Assembly: GCF_014205155.1 (NCBI RefSeq)
Contig: NZ_JACHMX010000001.1
Span: forward strand, 4,774,001 to 4,838,000
Source of the DNA: Amycolatopsis umgeniensis
GTDB taxonomy: Bacteria; Actinomycetota; Actinomycetes; Mycobacteriales; Pseudonocardiaceae
Direction of reading: 5' to 3'
DNA: 64,000 bases
Part shown: positions 55,353 to 64,000 of the stretch, one piece after another
How the letters are laid out: each line of letters starts with the position of its first letter
How positions within the stretch are numbered: position 1 is the first letter of the stretch
Notes under the pieces: generated by a model
What the model saw: only the letters and a program-made list of their open reading frames with translations
What the model was told of the DNA's origin: nothing
The model's database searches: none
Made by a program: the position numbers and the translations under genes

Positions 55353-55691
55353 ATGCTCGACACTGGTGACACGCTGCCGCCGGGGCCGCGTCACCTGCAC
55401 ATGGTCCGGCCCAACCAGCCCGTTTGGGTCGACCTCAAGCTGGTGTACCCGGTCAGCGCGACGAAGACCCGCCTACCCGACGGCCTGGACCTGACGGCCA
55501 CCGTCCCCGGCCTGCTGGGGATGTGGCGCGCGACGACGACGGCACACTGGGTCGGCTGGGTGACCTTCCAGCTCGGCCCGATCGGCCGGGGCGGCACGAC
55601 GCATTCCCAGTGGGTGCTGGCCGAGGCGCTGCGCCCCCGCGAGGAACGGAACGCGTGGTCGGGAAGCTTCCCCTCCGAGCGGAGACGATGA
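55353..55691 (+). CDS. SOS-regulated small protein of unknown function
   Basis: A 112-residue protein with beta-rich pattern: RHLHMVRPNQPVWVDLKLVY, GLDLTATVPGLLGMWRATTT, HWVGWVTFQLGPIG, then a basic tail (LRPREERNAW). No signal peptide, membrane segment or catalytic motif. The perfect LexA box 22 bp upstream and the leaderless -10 make it a DNA-damage-induced gene. I do not recognise the family. Possible roles are a DNA-repair accessory or a cell-cycle inhibitor; the sequence shows neither. Confidence 0.78.
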   Translation: MLDTGDTLPPGPRHLHMVRPNQPVWVDLKLVYPVSATKTRLPDGLDLTATVPGLLGMWRATTTAHWVGWVTFQLGPIGRGGTTHSQWVLAEALRPREERNAWSGSFPSERRR

Positions 55692-55895
55692 TCGTCCCGT
55701 CCCGTGGACGAGGTTGACCCTCCTTCCCTCCCGCGGCCACCATGAAGACGTGTCCGCCATCCTGAAGTCCTCGCCGAGCCGCTCGGCGAGCGAAGGTGTC
55801 GTCGCACTGCTCCTGCGTCGTGGACGTCTGGGCTCGCCGCCCGCGTAGCCCCTTCTCGCCAAGTCATCCACGACGGTGAAACCCAGGGAGCACGT

Positions 55896-56828
55896 ATGTC
55901 CATCGAACTGCCCGACCGTGTCCGCCTCCGCCCCGCGACCGTCCCCGACGGTGGGATCCTCGAGGGGCCGCGCGTGTTGCGGCGCCTGCCGGAGGGCGCG
56001 GAAGAACGTCCTTACGAGCTTTTCGCGCTGCGCCCGCTGGGACGGGTGATCGGTGCCGAGATCGGCGGCGTCGACCTCGCCGAGCCCCTCACACCCGCTC
56101 TCCACGCGGAGCTGAATCGCGCGTTGCTGGAGTGGAAGGTGCTGTTCTTCCGCGACCAGGACATCACTTCGGCGCATCAGCGCGCCTTCGCCGCCCACTG
56201 GGGTGAGCTGGAGACGAACCCGTTCATCCCGAAGGGGGAGACCGAGGACACCACTCGCTTCACCCGCTCGGCGACGATGCCCGCGTTCGAGAACATCTGG
56301 CACGTGGACGTCACGTTCCGGCCCGCGCCGGCGCTCGGCTCGGTCCTGCGGCTGATCGAGGTCCCGCCGGTCGGCGGCGACACGATGTGGGCCGACATGG
56401 CCGCCGCCTACGACAACCTTCCGGAAGACGTCCGCGAACGCATCGACGGCCTCAACGCGGTCCACGACTTCATCCCCGGCTTCGACCGTTTCAGCGACCC
56501 GGAACTGCTGCTACGCCACCAAGACGCGTTCCCGCCGGTCGAGCATCCGGTCGTCCGCACGCATCCGGAAACCGGGCGCCGCACCCTCTTCGTGAACCAG
56601 GCCTTCACGACCCGCATCGTCGGCATCGACCGCGACGAGAGCGACAGGCTCCTGCGGTACCTGTTCAGCCGCGCGCACATCCCGGAGTTCCAGGTGCGCT
56701 TCAGCTGGCGGCCCGGTTCGGTGGCCTTCTGGGACAACCGCGCCACGCAGCACTACGCCGTCAACGACTACCACCCGTACGCGCGGGTCGCCGAACGTGT
56801 CGCCATCATGGGTGACCGGCCGTTCTGA
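55896..56828 (+). CDS. TauD/TfdA-family Fe(II)/2-oxoglutarate dioxygenase
   Basis: A 310-residue jelly-roll dioxygenase. Iron-binding H-x-D is in IWHVDVTFRP and the distal His in NRATQHYAVNDYHPYARVAER, whose Arg binds 2-oxoglutarate. PLGRVIGAEIGGVDL and VLFFRDQDITSAHQ are typical TauD landmarks. It may release sulfite from taurine-like sulfonates or oxidise another organic acid. ATG after CAGGGAG. The 204-bp leader (55692-55895) contains a weak 32-codon frame from GTG at about 55750 that I do not call. Confidence 0.9.
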   Translation: MSIELPDRVRLRPATVPDGGILEGPRVLRRLPEGAEERPYELFALRPLGRVIGAEIGGVDLAEPLTPALHAELNRALLEWKVLFFRDQDITSAHQRAFAAHWGELETNPFIPKGETEDTTRFTRSATMPAFENIWHVDVTFRPAPALGSVLRLIEVPPVGGDTMWADMAAAYDNLPEDVRERIDGLNAVHDFIPGFDRFSDPELLLRHQDAFPPVEHPVVRTHPETGRRTLFVNQAFTTRIVGIDRDESDRLLRYLFSRAHIPEFQVRFSWRPGSVAFWDNRATQHYAVNDYHPYARVAERVAIMGDRPF

Positions 56829-56891
56829 GCGCGTCCCCGCGACGGGTGATCGTCCGGGCGGATCGCCCGGTACCTGTGTGACGATGAGGTC

Positions 56892-57137
56892 ATGGGCATC
56901 AACTTCGATGAATTGAAGAACAAGGCCACCGACGCTCTCCGCGAGCACAACGACAAGATCGAGGGCGGCCTGGACAAGGCGGCGGACTTCGCCAAGTCGA
57001 AGTTCTCCGGCCACGACTCGCAGATCGACTCCGGCGTGGACAAGGCGAAGGGGTTCATCAACAAGTACGACGACACCCCCGACAACCCGCCCCAGGATCA
57101 GCAGAACCCAGGCCAGCAGCCGCCGCAGGGCCAGTGA
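56892..57137 (+). CDS. MT0933-type antitoxin-like protein
   Basis: An 81-residue protein close to the Rv0909/MT0933 antitoxin family: MGINFDELKNKATDALREHN, an amphipathic middle with SGVDKAKGFINKYD, then a Gln/Pro tail. Family members partner an SRPBCC-fold toxin encoded directly downstream. Here no toxin gene follows; the next element is a palindrome and then tyrA on the other strand. It may be an orphan, or pair with the SRPBCC protein at 52823-53263. Confidence 0.8.
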   Translation: MGINFDELKNKATDALREHNDKIEGGLDKAADFAKSKFSGHDSQIDSGVDKAKGFINKYDDTPDNPPQDQQNPGQQPPQGQ

Positions 57138-57141
57138 CCCC

Positions 57142-57206
57142 TCGCGTTCAGTCCTCTGGATGCGGTAGTTGCACACGCAAGGACCGCATCCAGAGGACGA
57201 AACGCG
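57142..57206. repeat. Dispersed ~60-bp palindrome, copy 2
   Basis: CGCGTTCAGTCCTCTGGATG...CATCCAGAGGACGAAACGCG: arms of about 26 bp, nearly perfect, around GTTGCACACGCAAGG. It ends directly at the tyrA stop codon and could act as a terminator. Copy 1 is at 47328-47389. Confidence 0.82.
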
Positions 57207-58175
57207 TCAGGAGACTTCGCCGAGCGCGGTGCCGCCGTCGATCGCCGTGATCCGGCCACCGCGCTCGCCGAGGGCGATCAGGCCGTCCCGCGCGTCCGGG
57301 GCGGTCAGGCTGACGCGCACCCCGGCGCGTTCCGCGTCCTTGCCGGCCGCAAACGCTTGCGCGCCCTCGTGGCCGGCGTTGACCGTCACCGCGAGCCCAC
57401 CCGTCGACGCGAGCGAACCCCGCGCGGCGCCCAGCCGCCCGAGCGCCTCGTCGACGATCGGCAGCAGCGCGTCCCGGTTGCCCTCGGTCATCGCACGCAC
57501 CAGCGCCGGGCTCGACCCGGCCACCCGCGTGCCGTCCGTGTAGGACCCGGCGGCCAGCGACATCGCCAGCGGTCCGCCCTGCGCGCCGATCGTGGCCAGG
57601 ATGGCCGCGAAGATATGCGGCAGATGCGAGATCCGCGCGACCGTCTCGTCATGTGAGTCCGCGGGCAGCGGCACGACGTGCGCGCCGACGTCGAGTACCA
57701 GCTGCGCGACCTCGGCCCACGCCGTCAGATCGGTGTCGTGCTCGACGCCCAGCACCCAAGCGGCACCGCCGAACAGCGCCGGGTTGCTCGCCTTCCAGCC
57801 GGACTCCGCCGTCCCGGCCATCGGGTGCCCGCCGACGAACTTCGCGTACGGCGCTCGGCGGCGGACGGCGTCGAGCACCGGACCCTTCACGCTGGTGACG
57901 TCGGTGAGCACGCAGTGGCCGGCGACCCGCGAAACGGTGCGGAGCACGTCCTCGACCGCGGGCAGCGGAACCGCGAGCACGATCATCGCGTCCCGCTCCG
58001 CGGCCTTGCTCAGCGCCGCTTCGACCTGCGTGGTCACGTCGTAACCCGCTCTGCTGGCCGCGTCCGCGTCCGCTTCCGAGGTCGTCGCCCCGAACGTGGT
58101 GCGGCCGATCGAACGCGCCGCGCGCAGCAGTGAACCACCGATCAACCCGAGCCCGATCACGCATACGTCCCGCAC
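57207..58175 (-). CDS. tyrA: Prephenate dehydrogenase
   Basis: A 322-residue TyrA. N-terminal NAD(P) loop VCVIGLGLIGGSLLRA, strand 4 MIVLAVPLPAVEDVL, LTDVTSVKGPVLDAV, catalytic His in FVGGHPMAGTAESG, helical dimer domain with HDETVARISHLPHIFA. It converts prephenate to 4-hydroxyphenylpyruvate for tyrosine, consistent with the Pat-type aminotransferase elsewhere in the window. GTG 58175. It is last of a leftward run padR-fadH-tyrA with gaps of 10 and 33 bp, so possibly co-transcribed although functionally unrelated. Confidence 0.92.
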   Translation of the reverse strand: MRDVCVIGLGLIGGSLLRAARSIGRTTFGATTSEADADAASRAGYDVTTQVEAALSKAAERDAMIVLAVPLPAVEDVLRTVSRVAGHCVLTDVTSVKGPVLDAVRRRAPYAKFVGGHPMAGTAESGWKASNPALFGGAAWVLGVEHDTDLTAWAEVAQLVLDVGAHVVPLPADSHDETVARISHLPHIFAAILATIGAQGGPLAMSLAAGSYTDGTRVAGSSPALVRAMTEGNRDALLPIVDEALGRLGAARGSLASTGGLAVTVNAGHEGAQAFAAGKDAERAGVRVSLTAPDARDGLIALGERGGRITAIDGGTALGEVS

Positions 58176-58208
58176 AAGGGTTCATCCTGCCATCTGCGGG
58201 CCCACTCG

Positions 58209-60773
<2,565 letters not shown>

Positions 60774-60774
<1 letters not shown>

Positions 60775-60800
60775 GCACCTAGTTTCATATGCACCTAGTT
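60774..60800. promoter_or_regulatory. Direct-repeat operator at padR start
   Basis: TGCACCTAGTT occurs twice, at 60774-60784 and 60790-60800, a 16-bp period that overlaps the start codon. Likely PadR autoregulatory site; on the minus strand TATGAA between the repeats could be the -10. Confidence 0.55.
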
Positions 60801-60828
60801 GCACTGCAAGGCGACGCGCGTCACAAGC

Positions 60829-60894
60829 GCGTGAAGGCCCCCTTCCCTCGGCTGGTCACTCAAAACCATGGCTGAGGGAAGGGGGCCTTCACGC
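60829..60894. terminator. 21-bp-stem hairpin between methyltransferase and padR
   Basis: GCGTGAAGGCCCCCTTCCCTC (60829-60849) is perfectly complementary to 60874-60894, with a 24-base loop. It ends 9 bp from the stop of the DUF574 gene. It shares the GTGAAGGCCCCCTTC core of the dispersed repeat family. Confidence 0.82.
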
Positions 60895-60902
60895 GAGAAA
60901 AG

Positions 60903-61751
60903 CTACGGTTTGCGGGCGATACCGCCGATGACGCGCGACTCCGAGGGCACGCCCGCGAAAACCGTCTTCTCGTCCGGGTGCCACGCCGGCGCGTAGACCA
61001 GGCCCGGCTCCAGCAGCGGCCAGCCGCCGAAGAACCGCCGGAACTCGTCCATCGTGCGCAGGAAACCGGGGTTCGTCGTGGTCTCGTAGTACTCGAGGAT
61101 GTCGAGCAGCGCCTGCCGCTCCTCGTCGTTGGCCGGGTTCTCGTTGGTCATCTGCGAGATCACCAGCAGCGAGCCCGGCACGAGCCGGTCGCGGTAGAAG
61201 TCCAGCAGCGCGTCCGGATCCTGCTCGTCCTTGATGAAGTGCATGACCGCGTTGATCACCAGCGCGATGGGCTGCCGGACGTCGATGATGCCGGAGTCCA
61301 TCACCCGCTCCCAGAGACCCTCGGGGTCGAACAGGTCCGCGGCGATCGCGTGGTGCCGATCCGGGTCGGCGGTGTCGGCGAGCAGCAGCGTCGAGTGCGC
61401 GAGCGCGATCGGCTCGTTGTCGATGTAGAGGACGTGCGTGTCCTCCTCCGGCCGCGCCTCGTCGGCGACCTCGTGCACGTTGCCCGCCGTCGGCAGGCCG
61501 GAGCCGATGTCGACGAACTGCCGGATACCCAGTTCGGCGCAGTGCCGCACGGCCCGGCCGAGGAACTGCCTGCTGGTCAGGCAGTAATCGCCCATCAGCG
61601 GCAGGCGTTTGCGCACCTTTTCGGCGAACTCGCGGTCGATGGCGTAGTGCGTGTCGCCGCCGATGAAGTAGTCGTAGACCCGGGCCGCGGACGGCCGGTC
61701 CAAGCTGTTCTCGACGGCCTTGAGCGCCGCGTCGTGATCGATCATCGTCAT
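60903..61751 (-). CDS. DUF574-type SAM-dependent methyltransferase
   Basis: A 282-residue protein of the actinobacterial DUF574/Methyltransf_19 family: RPSAARVYDYFIGGDTHYAI, then RQFVDIGSGLPTAGNVHEVA as SAM motif I, VLYIDNEPIALAHS as motif II, and a HFIKDEQDPDALLDFYRDRL region. Streptomycetes carry many copies; the substrate is unknown. ATG 61751. Monocistronic, ended by the hairpin at 60829-60894. Confidence 0.9.
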   Translation of the reverse strand: MTMIDHDAALKAVENSLDRPSAARVYDYFIGGDTHYAIDREFAEKVRKRLPLMGDYCLTSRQFLGRAVRHCAELGIRQFVDIGSGLPTAGNVHEVADEARPEEDTHVLYIDNEPIALAHSTLLLADTADPDRHHAIAADLFDPEGLWERVMDSGIIDVRQPIALVINAVMHFIKDEQDPDALLDFYRDRLVPGSLLVISQMTNENPANDEERQALLDILEYYETTTNPGFLRTMDEFRRFFGGWPLLEPGLVYAPAWHPDEKTVFAGVPSESRVIGGIARKP

Positions 61752-61778
61752 CCCTTTGTCCGCGCCGGAAATCCCATG

Positions 61779-62246
61779 CTAACCGGCGGGAACGTAGGCC
61801 TCGCGGTAGGCGTTCACGGATTCGGTCAAGCGATCGAGCTCCGCGCGGGTGCGGGCGAGCCCGGCCGCGTCGAGGCCCATCGCGTCGCCGATGACCTTCG
61901 GGATCCCGCTCGCGCGGTCCCGGAGCCGGGCGCCGTCCTCGGTGAGGCTGATGCGAACGGACCGCTCGTCGTCGGCCCGCCGGTCACGCCGGACCAGCCC
62001 GGACTTCTCCAGGCGCTTGAGCAGCGGTGAAAGCGTGCCGGAATCGAGGCTCAGCAAGGTGCCGAGCTCCTTGACCAGCCGCTCGTTCTCTTCCCAGAGT
62101 GCGAGCATCACCAGGTACTGCGGATAGGTCAGGCCCAGATCGTCGAGCACCACGCGGTAAAGCGCCGTCACGGCCCGCGATGCCGCGTACAGCCCGAAGC
62201 ACAGCTGATCGTCCAAGCACAGCGATCCGGTGTTTTCCGTCGGCAT
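61779..62246 (-). CDS. OhrR-like MarR-family peroxide sensor
   Basis: A 155-residue MarR protein with OhrR hallmarks: reactive Cys in LDDQLCFGLYAASRAV, paired Tyr residues downstream (LYRVVLDDLGLTYPQYLVML), and the winged HTH LLSLDSGTLSPLLKRLEKSG, LVRRDRRADDERSVRISLT. OhrR loses DNA when its Cys is oxidised by organic peroxides. I choose ATG 62246 after GGAGGA. An ohr peroxidase gene is usually adjacent; here the divergent gene is an HSL-type hydrolase, and the palindrome at 62322-62345 sits between. Confidence 0.85.
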   Translation of the reverse strand: MPTENTGSLCLDDQLCFGLYAASRAVTALYRVVLDDLGLTYPQYLVMLALWEENERLVKELGTLLSLDSGTLSPLLKRLEKSGLVRRDRRADDERSVRISLTEDGARLRDRASGIPKVIGDAMGLDAAGLARTRAELDRLTESVNAYREAYVPAG

Positions 62247-62321
62247 CGGTCCTCCTTCTCCCATGGTGCGTCGATCATGCCCCAGTCCGCCACTCGAGTG
62301 GGCTAAATCTCGTTGTAGGCA

Positions 62322-62345
62322 TTTAAGTTGTGTACAACTAAGTTG
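62322..62345. promoter_or_regulatory. OhrR-type operator
   Basis: TTAAGTTGT-GT-ACAACTAAG: AGTTGT/ACAACT perfect arms around two bases, with partly symmetric AT flanks and a further AGTTG half-site. It lies between the divergent ohrR-like and hydrolase genes. Confidence 0.65.
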
Positions 62346-62382
62346 CAAGCTACCTTCAGGTCATCGACCCCAGGAGGCAAAA

Positions 62383-63330
62383 ATGACCGCCAACCCGCAC
62401 AAGCTGGTCCTCGAACCGGCCGCCCAGGCCTTCGTCGAGGCCACCGCGACCCCGCCGTTCCTCTTCCAGCTGCCGCCCGAGGAAGGGCGCAAGGCTGTCG
62501 ACGAGGTCCAGGGCGGTGACGTCGAATTGCCCGCCGCGGAGGTCGAGACCACGCATGTCGACGGCGTCGAAGTCCGCATCGTCCGCCCGCCGGGCGCCAC
62601 CGGCCCGCTGCCCGTGATCGTCTACATCCACGGCGCAGGCTGGGTCTTCGGGAACTTCCACACCCACGAGCGCCTCGTCCGCGAACTCGCCGTCGGCACC
62701 GGCGCGGCCGTCGTCTTCCCCGAGTACGACCGTTCGCCGGAGGCGCGCTACCCGGTCGCCCTCGAGCAGAACTACGCCGTGGCGAAGTGGGTCGCCGAAC
62801 ACGGCGCCGAAAACGGGCTCGACAGCACGAAAATCGCGATCGCCGGTGACTCCGTCGGCGGGAACATGACCGCCGCGCTCACCCTGCTCGCGAAACAGCG
62901 CGGCGACGTCACCTTCCGTCAGCAGGTCCTCTTCTACCCGGTCACCGACGCGAACTTCGACACCGAGTCCTACAAGCAGTTCGCCGAGGGCTACTTCCTC
63001 GCCCTCGAAGGCATGAAGTGGTTCTGGGACCAGTACACGACCGACCCGGCGCAGCGCGCGGAGATCACCGCGTCGCCGCTGCGGGCGAGCCTCGACGAAC
63101 TGGCCGGCCTGCCGCCCGCGCTGGTGATCACCGGAGAGGCCGACGTCCTGCGTGACGAAGGCGAGGCGTACGCCGCGAAGCTGCGTCAGGCCGGAGTGCC
63201 GGTGACGGCCGTGCGATACCAGGGCATCGTCCACGACTTCGTCATGCTCAACACGCTGCGCGAAACCCACGCCGCGGAGGCGGCGATAAAGCAGGCGATC
63301 GAGGCGTTGCGTACCGCTCTCGCGGGGTGA
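62383..63330 (+). CDS. HSL-family alpha/beta hydrolase (esterase/lipase)
   Basis: A 315-residue hormone-sensitive-lipase-type esterase. Oxyanion motif HGAGWVFG (HGGGW class), nucleophile Ser in IAGDSVGGNM, acid Asp in GEADVLRDEG, His in GIVHDFVML. It should hydrolyse short acyl esters. ATG 62383 follows CAGGAGG. It is divergent from the OhrR-like gene and probably induced by organic peroxides through the operator at 62322-62345, perhaps to clear oxidised esters. Confidence 0.92.
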   Translation: MTANPHKLVLEPAAQAFVEATATPPFLFQLPPEEGRKAVDEVQGGDVELPAAEVETTHVDGVEVRIVRPPGATGPLPVIVYIHGAGWVFGNFHTHERLVRELAVGTGAAVVFPEYDRSPEARYPVALEQNYAVAKWVAEHGAENGLDSTKIAIAGDSVGGNMTAALTLLAKQRGDVTFRQQVLFYPVTDANFDTESYKQFAEGYFLALEGMKWFWDQYTTDPAQRAEITASPLRASLDELAGLPPALVITGEADVLRDEGEAYAAKLRQAGVPVTAVRYQGIVHDFVMLNTLRETHAAEAAIKQAIEALRTALAG

Positions 63331-63347
63331 GTAGCCCAGGACACAGT

Positions 63348-63379
63348 TTGTCCAGGGTGACACGCGTCACCCTGGACAA
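63348..63379 (+). terminator. Terminator after HSL hydrolase gene
   Basis: TTGTCCAGGGTGAC-acgc-GTCACCCTGGACAA: a perfect 14-bp stem with a 4-base loop, 17 bp after the stop at 63330. Confidence 0.85.
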
Positions 63380-63466
63380 CACTTCCCGGTGGTCACACGT
63401 CTCTTGATCCAGATGTGGGAAGTGCGGTGCGGGGGCGTGCCGCGGCCGGAGAGGGACACGATCGCC

Positions 63467-64000
63467 ATGGGACTGGGACTGAGTGCCATCCGGCTCGATT
63501 CCACGCTGAACCTCGTCATCGTCGTGGTGCTGACGCTGCTCGCGATCATCGCCGTGCCGTTCCTCTGGGAGCGCTGGCGCCGCAAGGTGCTCGGCCGCAG
63601 CAGCACGATCCTCGTCGCGGTGGTGCTGATCGTGGTCAGCACCGCCATGGGCGGGAACATGATCGGCGGGTTCTTCCCGACGGTCGGCGCCCTGTTCGGG
63701 ACCGGCGTCTACTCGGGGGAGAGCGTCGACGCCGTCGCGGGCCAGAACGGGTCGGACCTCGACAAGCTGCGCGACGCCGGGGCGATGCGGGCCAAGGAGG
63801 GCAAGGGCTCCGTCGTGCACATGACGGTGACCGGCAAGCGCACCGGCCTCACCCGTGACGTCTCGGTCTACTTCCCGCCCCAGTACTACGATCCCGCGTA
63901 CCGGGCGCTCAAATTCCCGGTCATCGAATGGATCCCGAACTACCCGTCCGGTCCGGAAGTGGTCACCGGACCCTACGAACTTCCCGCCAAACTGGACGCG
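63467..64000 (+). CDS. Membrane-anchored esterase-family (EstD/mycolyltransferase-like) protein, partial
   Basis: The first 178 residues of a gene cut by the right edge. Two or three N-terminal membrane segments (residues ~15-35, ~45-62 and a weaker one to ~80) precede an extracellular part with GKGSVVHMTVTGKRTGLTRD, VSVYFPPQYYDPAYRALKFP and VIEWIPNYPSGPEVV. That is the start of the putative-esterase alpha/beta fold shared with antigen 85-type acyltransferases and esterase D. The nucleophile and the rest of the triad are beyond the window. GGAGAGGG precedes the ATG at some distance, so the start is likely but not certain. Confidence 0.72.
   Translation, partial: MGLGLSAIRLDSTLNLVIVVVLTLLAIIAVPFLWERWRRKVLGRSSTILVAVVLIVVSTAMGGNMIGGFFPTVGALFGTGVYSGESVDAVAGQNGSDLDKLRDAGAMRAKEGKGSVVHMTVTGKRTGLTRDVSVYFPPQYYDPAYRALKFPVIEWIPNYPSGPEVVTGPYELPAKLDA

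Noticed and set aside
55750..55848. 32-codon leader peptide before the TauD-family gene
   Set aside because: It lacks a ribosome site and the Cys-rich pattern of known sulfur leader peptides; probably chance in GC-rich DNA.

Overview
The window is high-GC actinobacterial chromosome, most likely from the Pseudonocardiales and probably Amycolatopsis or a close relative. This rests on codon use, an SsgA-family sporulation protein, a WhiB protein, an RsbW-SigF pair like that of mycobacteria, orphan type VII (ESX) secretion genes, a mycobacterial-type LexA box, and many starts that look leaderless. It contains no rRNA, integrase, transposase or CRISPR array.

Layout. 1-5.0 kb: a leftward type VII secretion (T7SS) substrate operon (EspG, a small helical protein, a PPE-like protein, an EspC-like protein, YbaB, and a WXG-type effector cut by the window edge). 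5.2-8.2 kb: a large LuxR-family ATPase regulator. 8.6-19.5 kb: housekeeping and regulatory genes (secreted S1 protease, SsgA-like, Lrp, FabH, adenylate cyclase, FBP-type zinc protein, methyltransferase, GntR, GNAT, TauE, aromatic aminotransferase, DLH-like). 19.5-21.9 kb: a second, rightward T7SS substrate/EspG operon. 21.9-25.6 kb: acetoacetyl-CoA synthetase and a lysylphosphatidylglycerol-synthase-like protein. 25.6-31.9 kb: a tRNA-bounded island with lower GC. It holds a head-SRA-HNH endonuclease of ScoMcrA type, a separate protein with a phosphorothioate (sulfur) binding domain, an McrB-like AAA+ ATPase, an McrC-like PD-(D/E)xK nuclease, and five accessory tRNAs. This looks like a composite modification-dependent restriction island.

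32-37.9 kb: regulator/enzyme pairs, a large MITE-like palindrome and a secreted HNH nuclease. 37.9-40.6 kb: a SigF partner-switching module (two HATPase kinases, SigF, WhiB, a STAS antagonist) with a recognisable SigF promoter. 40.6-47.3 kb: membrane, lipoprotein, ABC-exporter and TetR/MarR genes with clear operators. 47.4-52.5 kb: an SGNH hydrolase, then a 55-residue peptide gene with its own terminator, an ECF-like sigma factor, a translationally coupled small protein and a TPR-CHAT caspase-like protease. The sigma/CHAT group is a candidate undescribed signalling or conflict module. 52.8-64 kb: SRPBCC, FUSC, a LexA-controlled small protein, a TauD-family oxygenase, an MT0933-type antitoxin, prephenate dehydrogenase, 2,4-dienoyl-CoA reductase with PadR, a DUF574 methyltransferase, an OhrR-like regulator divergent from an HSL-type esterase, and a membrane-anchored esterase cut by the right edge.

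Intergenic DNA is rich in palindromes: a 21-bp-periodic inverted array (14.4 kb), a 164-bp palindrome whose ends supply the stop codons of both neighbours (34.1 kb), two copies of a roughly 60-bp palindrome (47.3 and 57.2 kb), and GAAGGcCGCTTTC-type repeats. Product names come from reading motifs and fold patterns; no database search was run.
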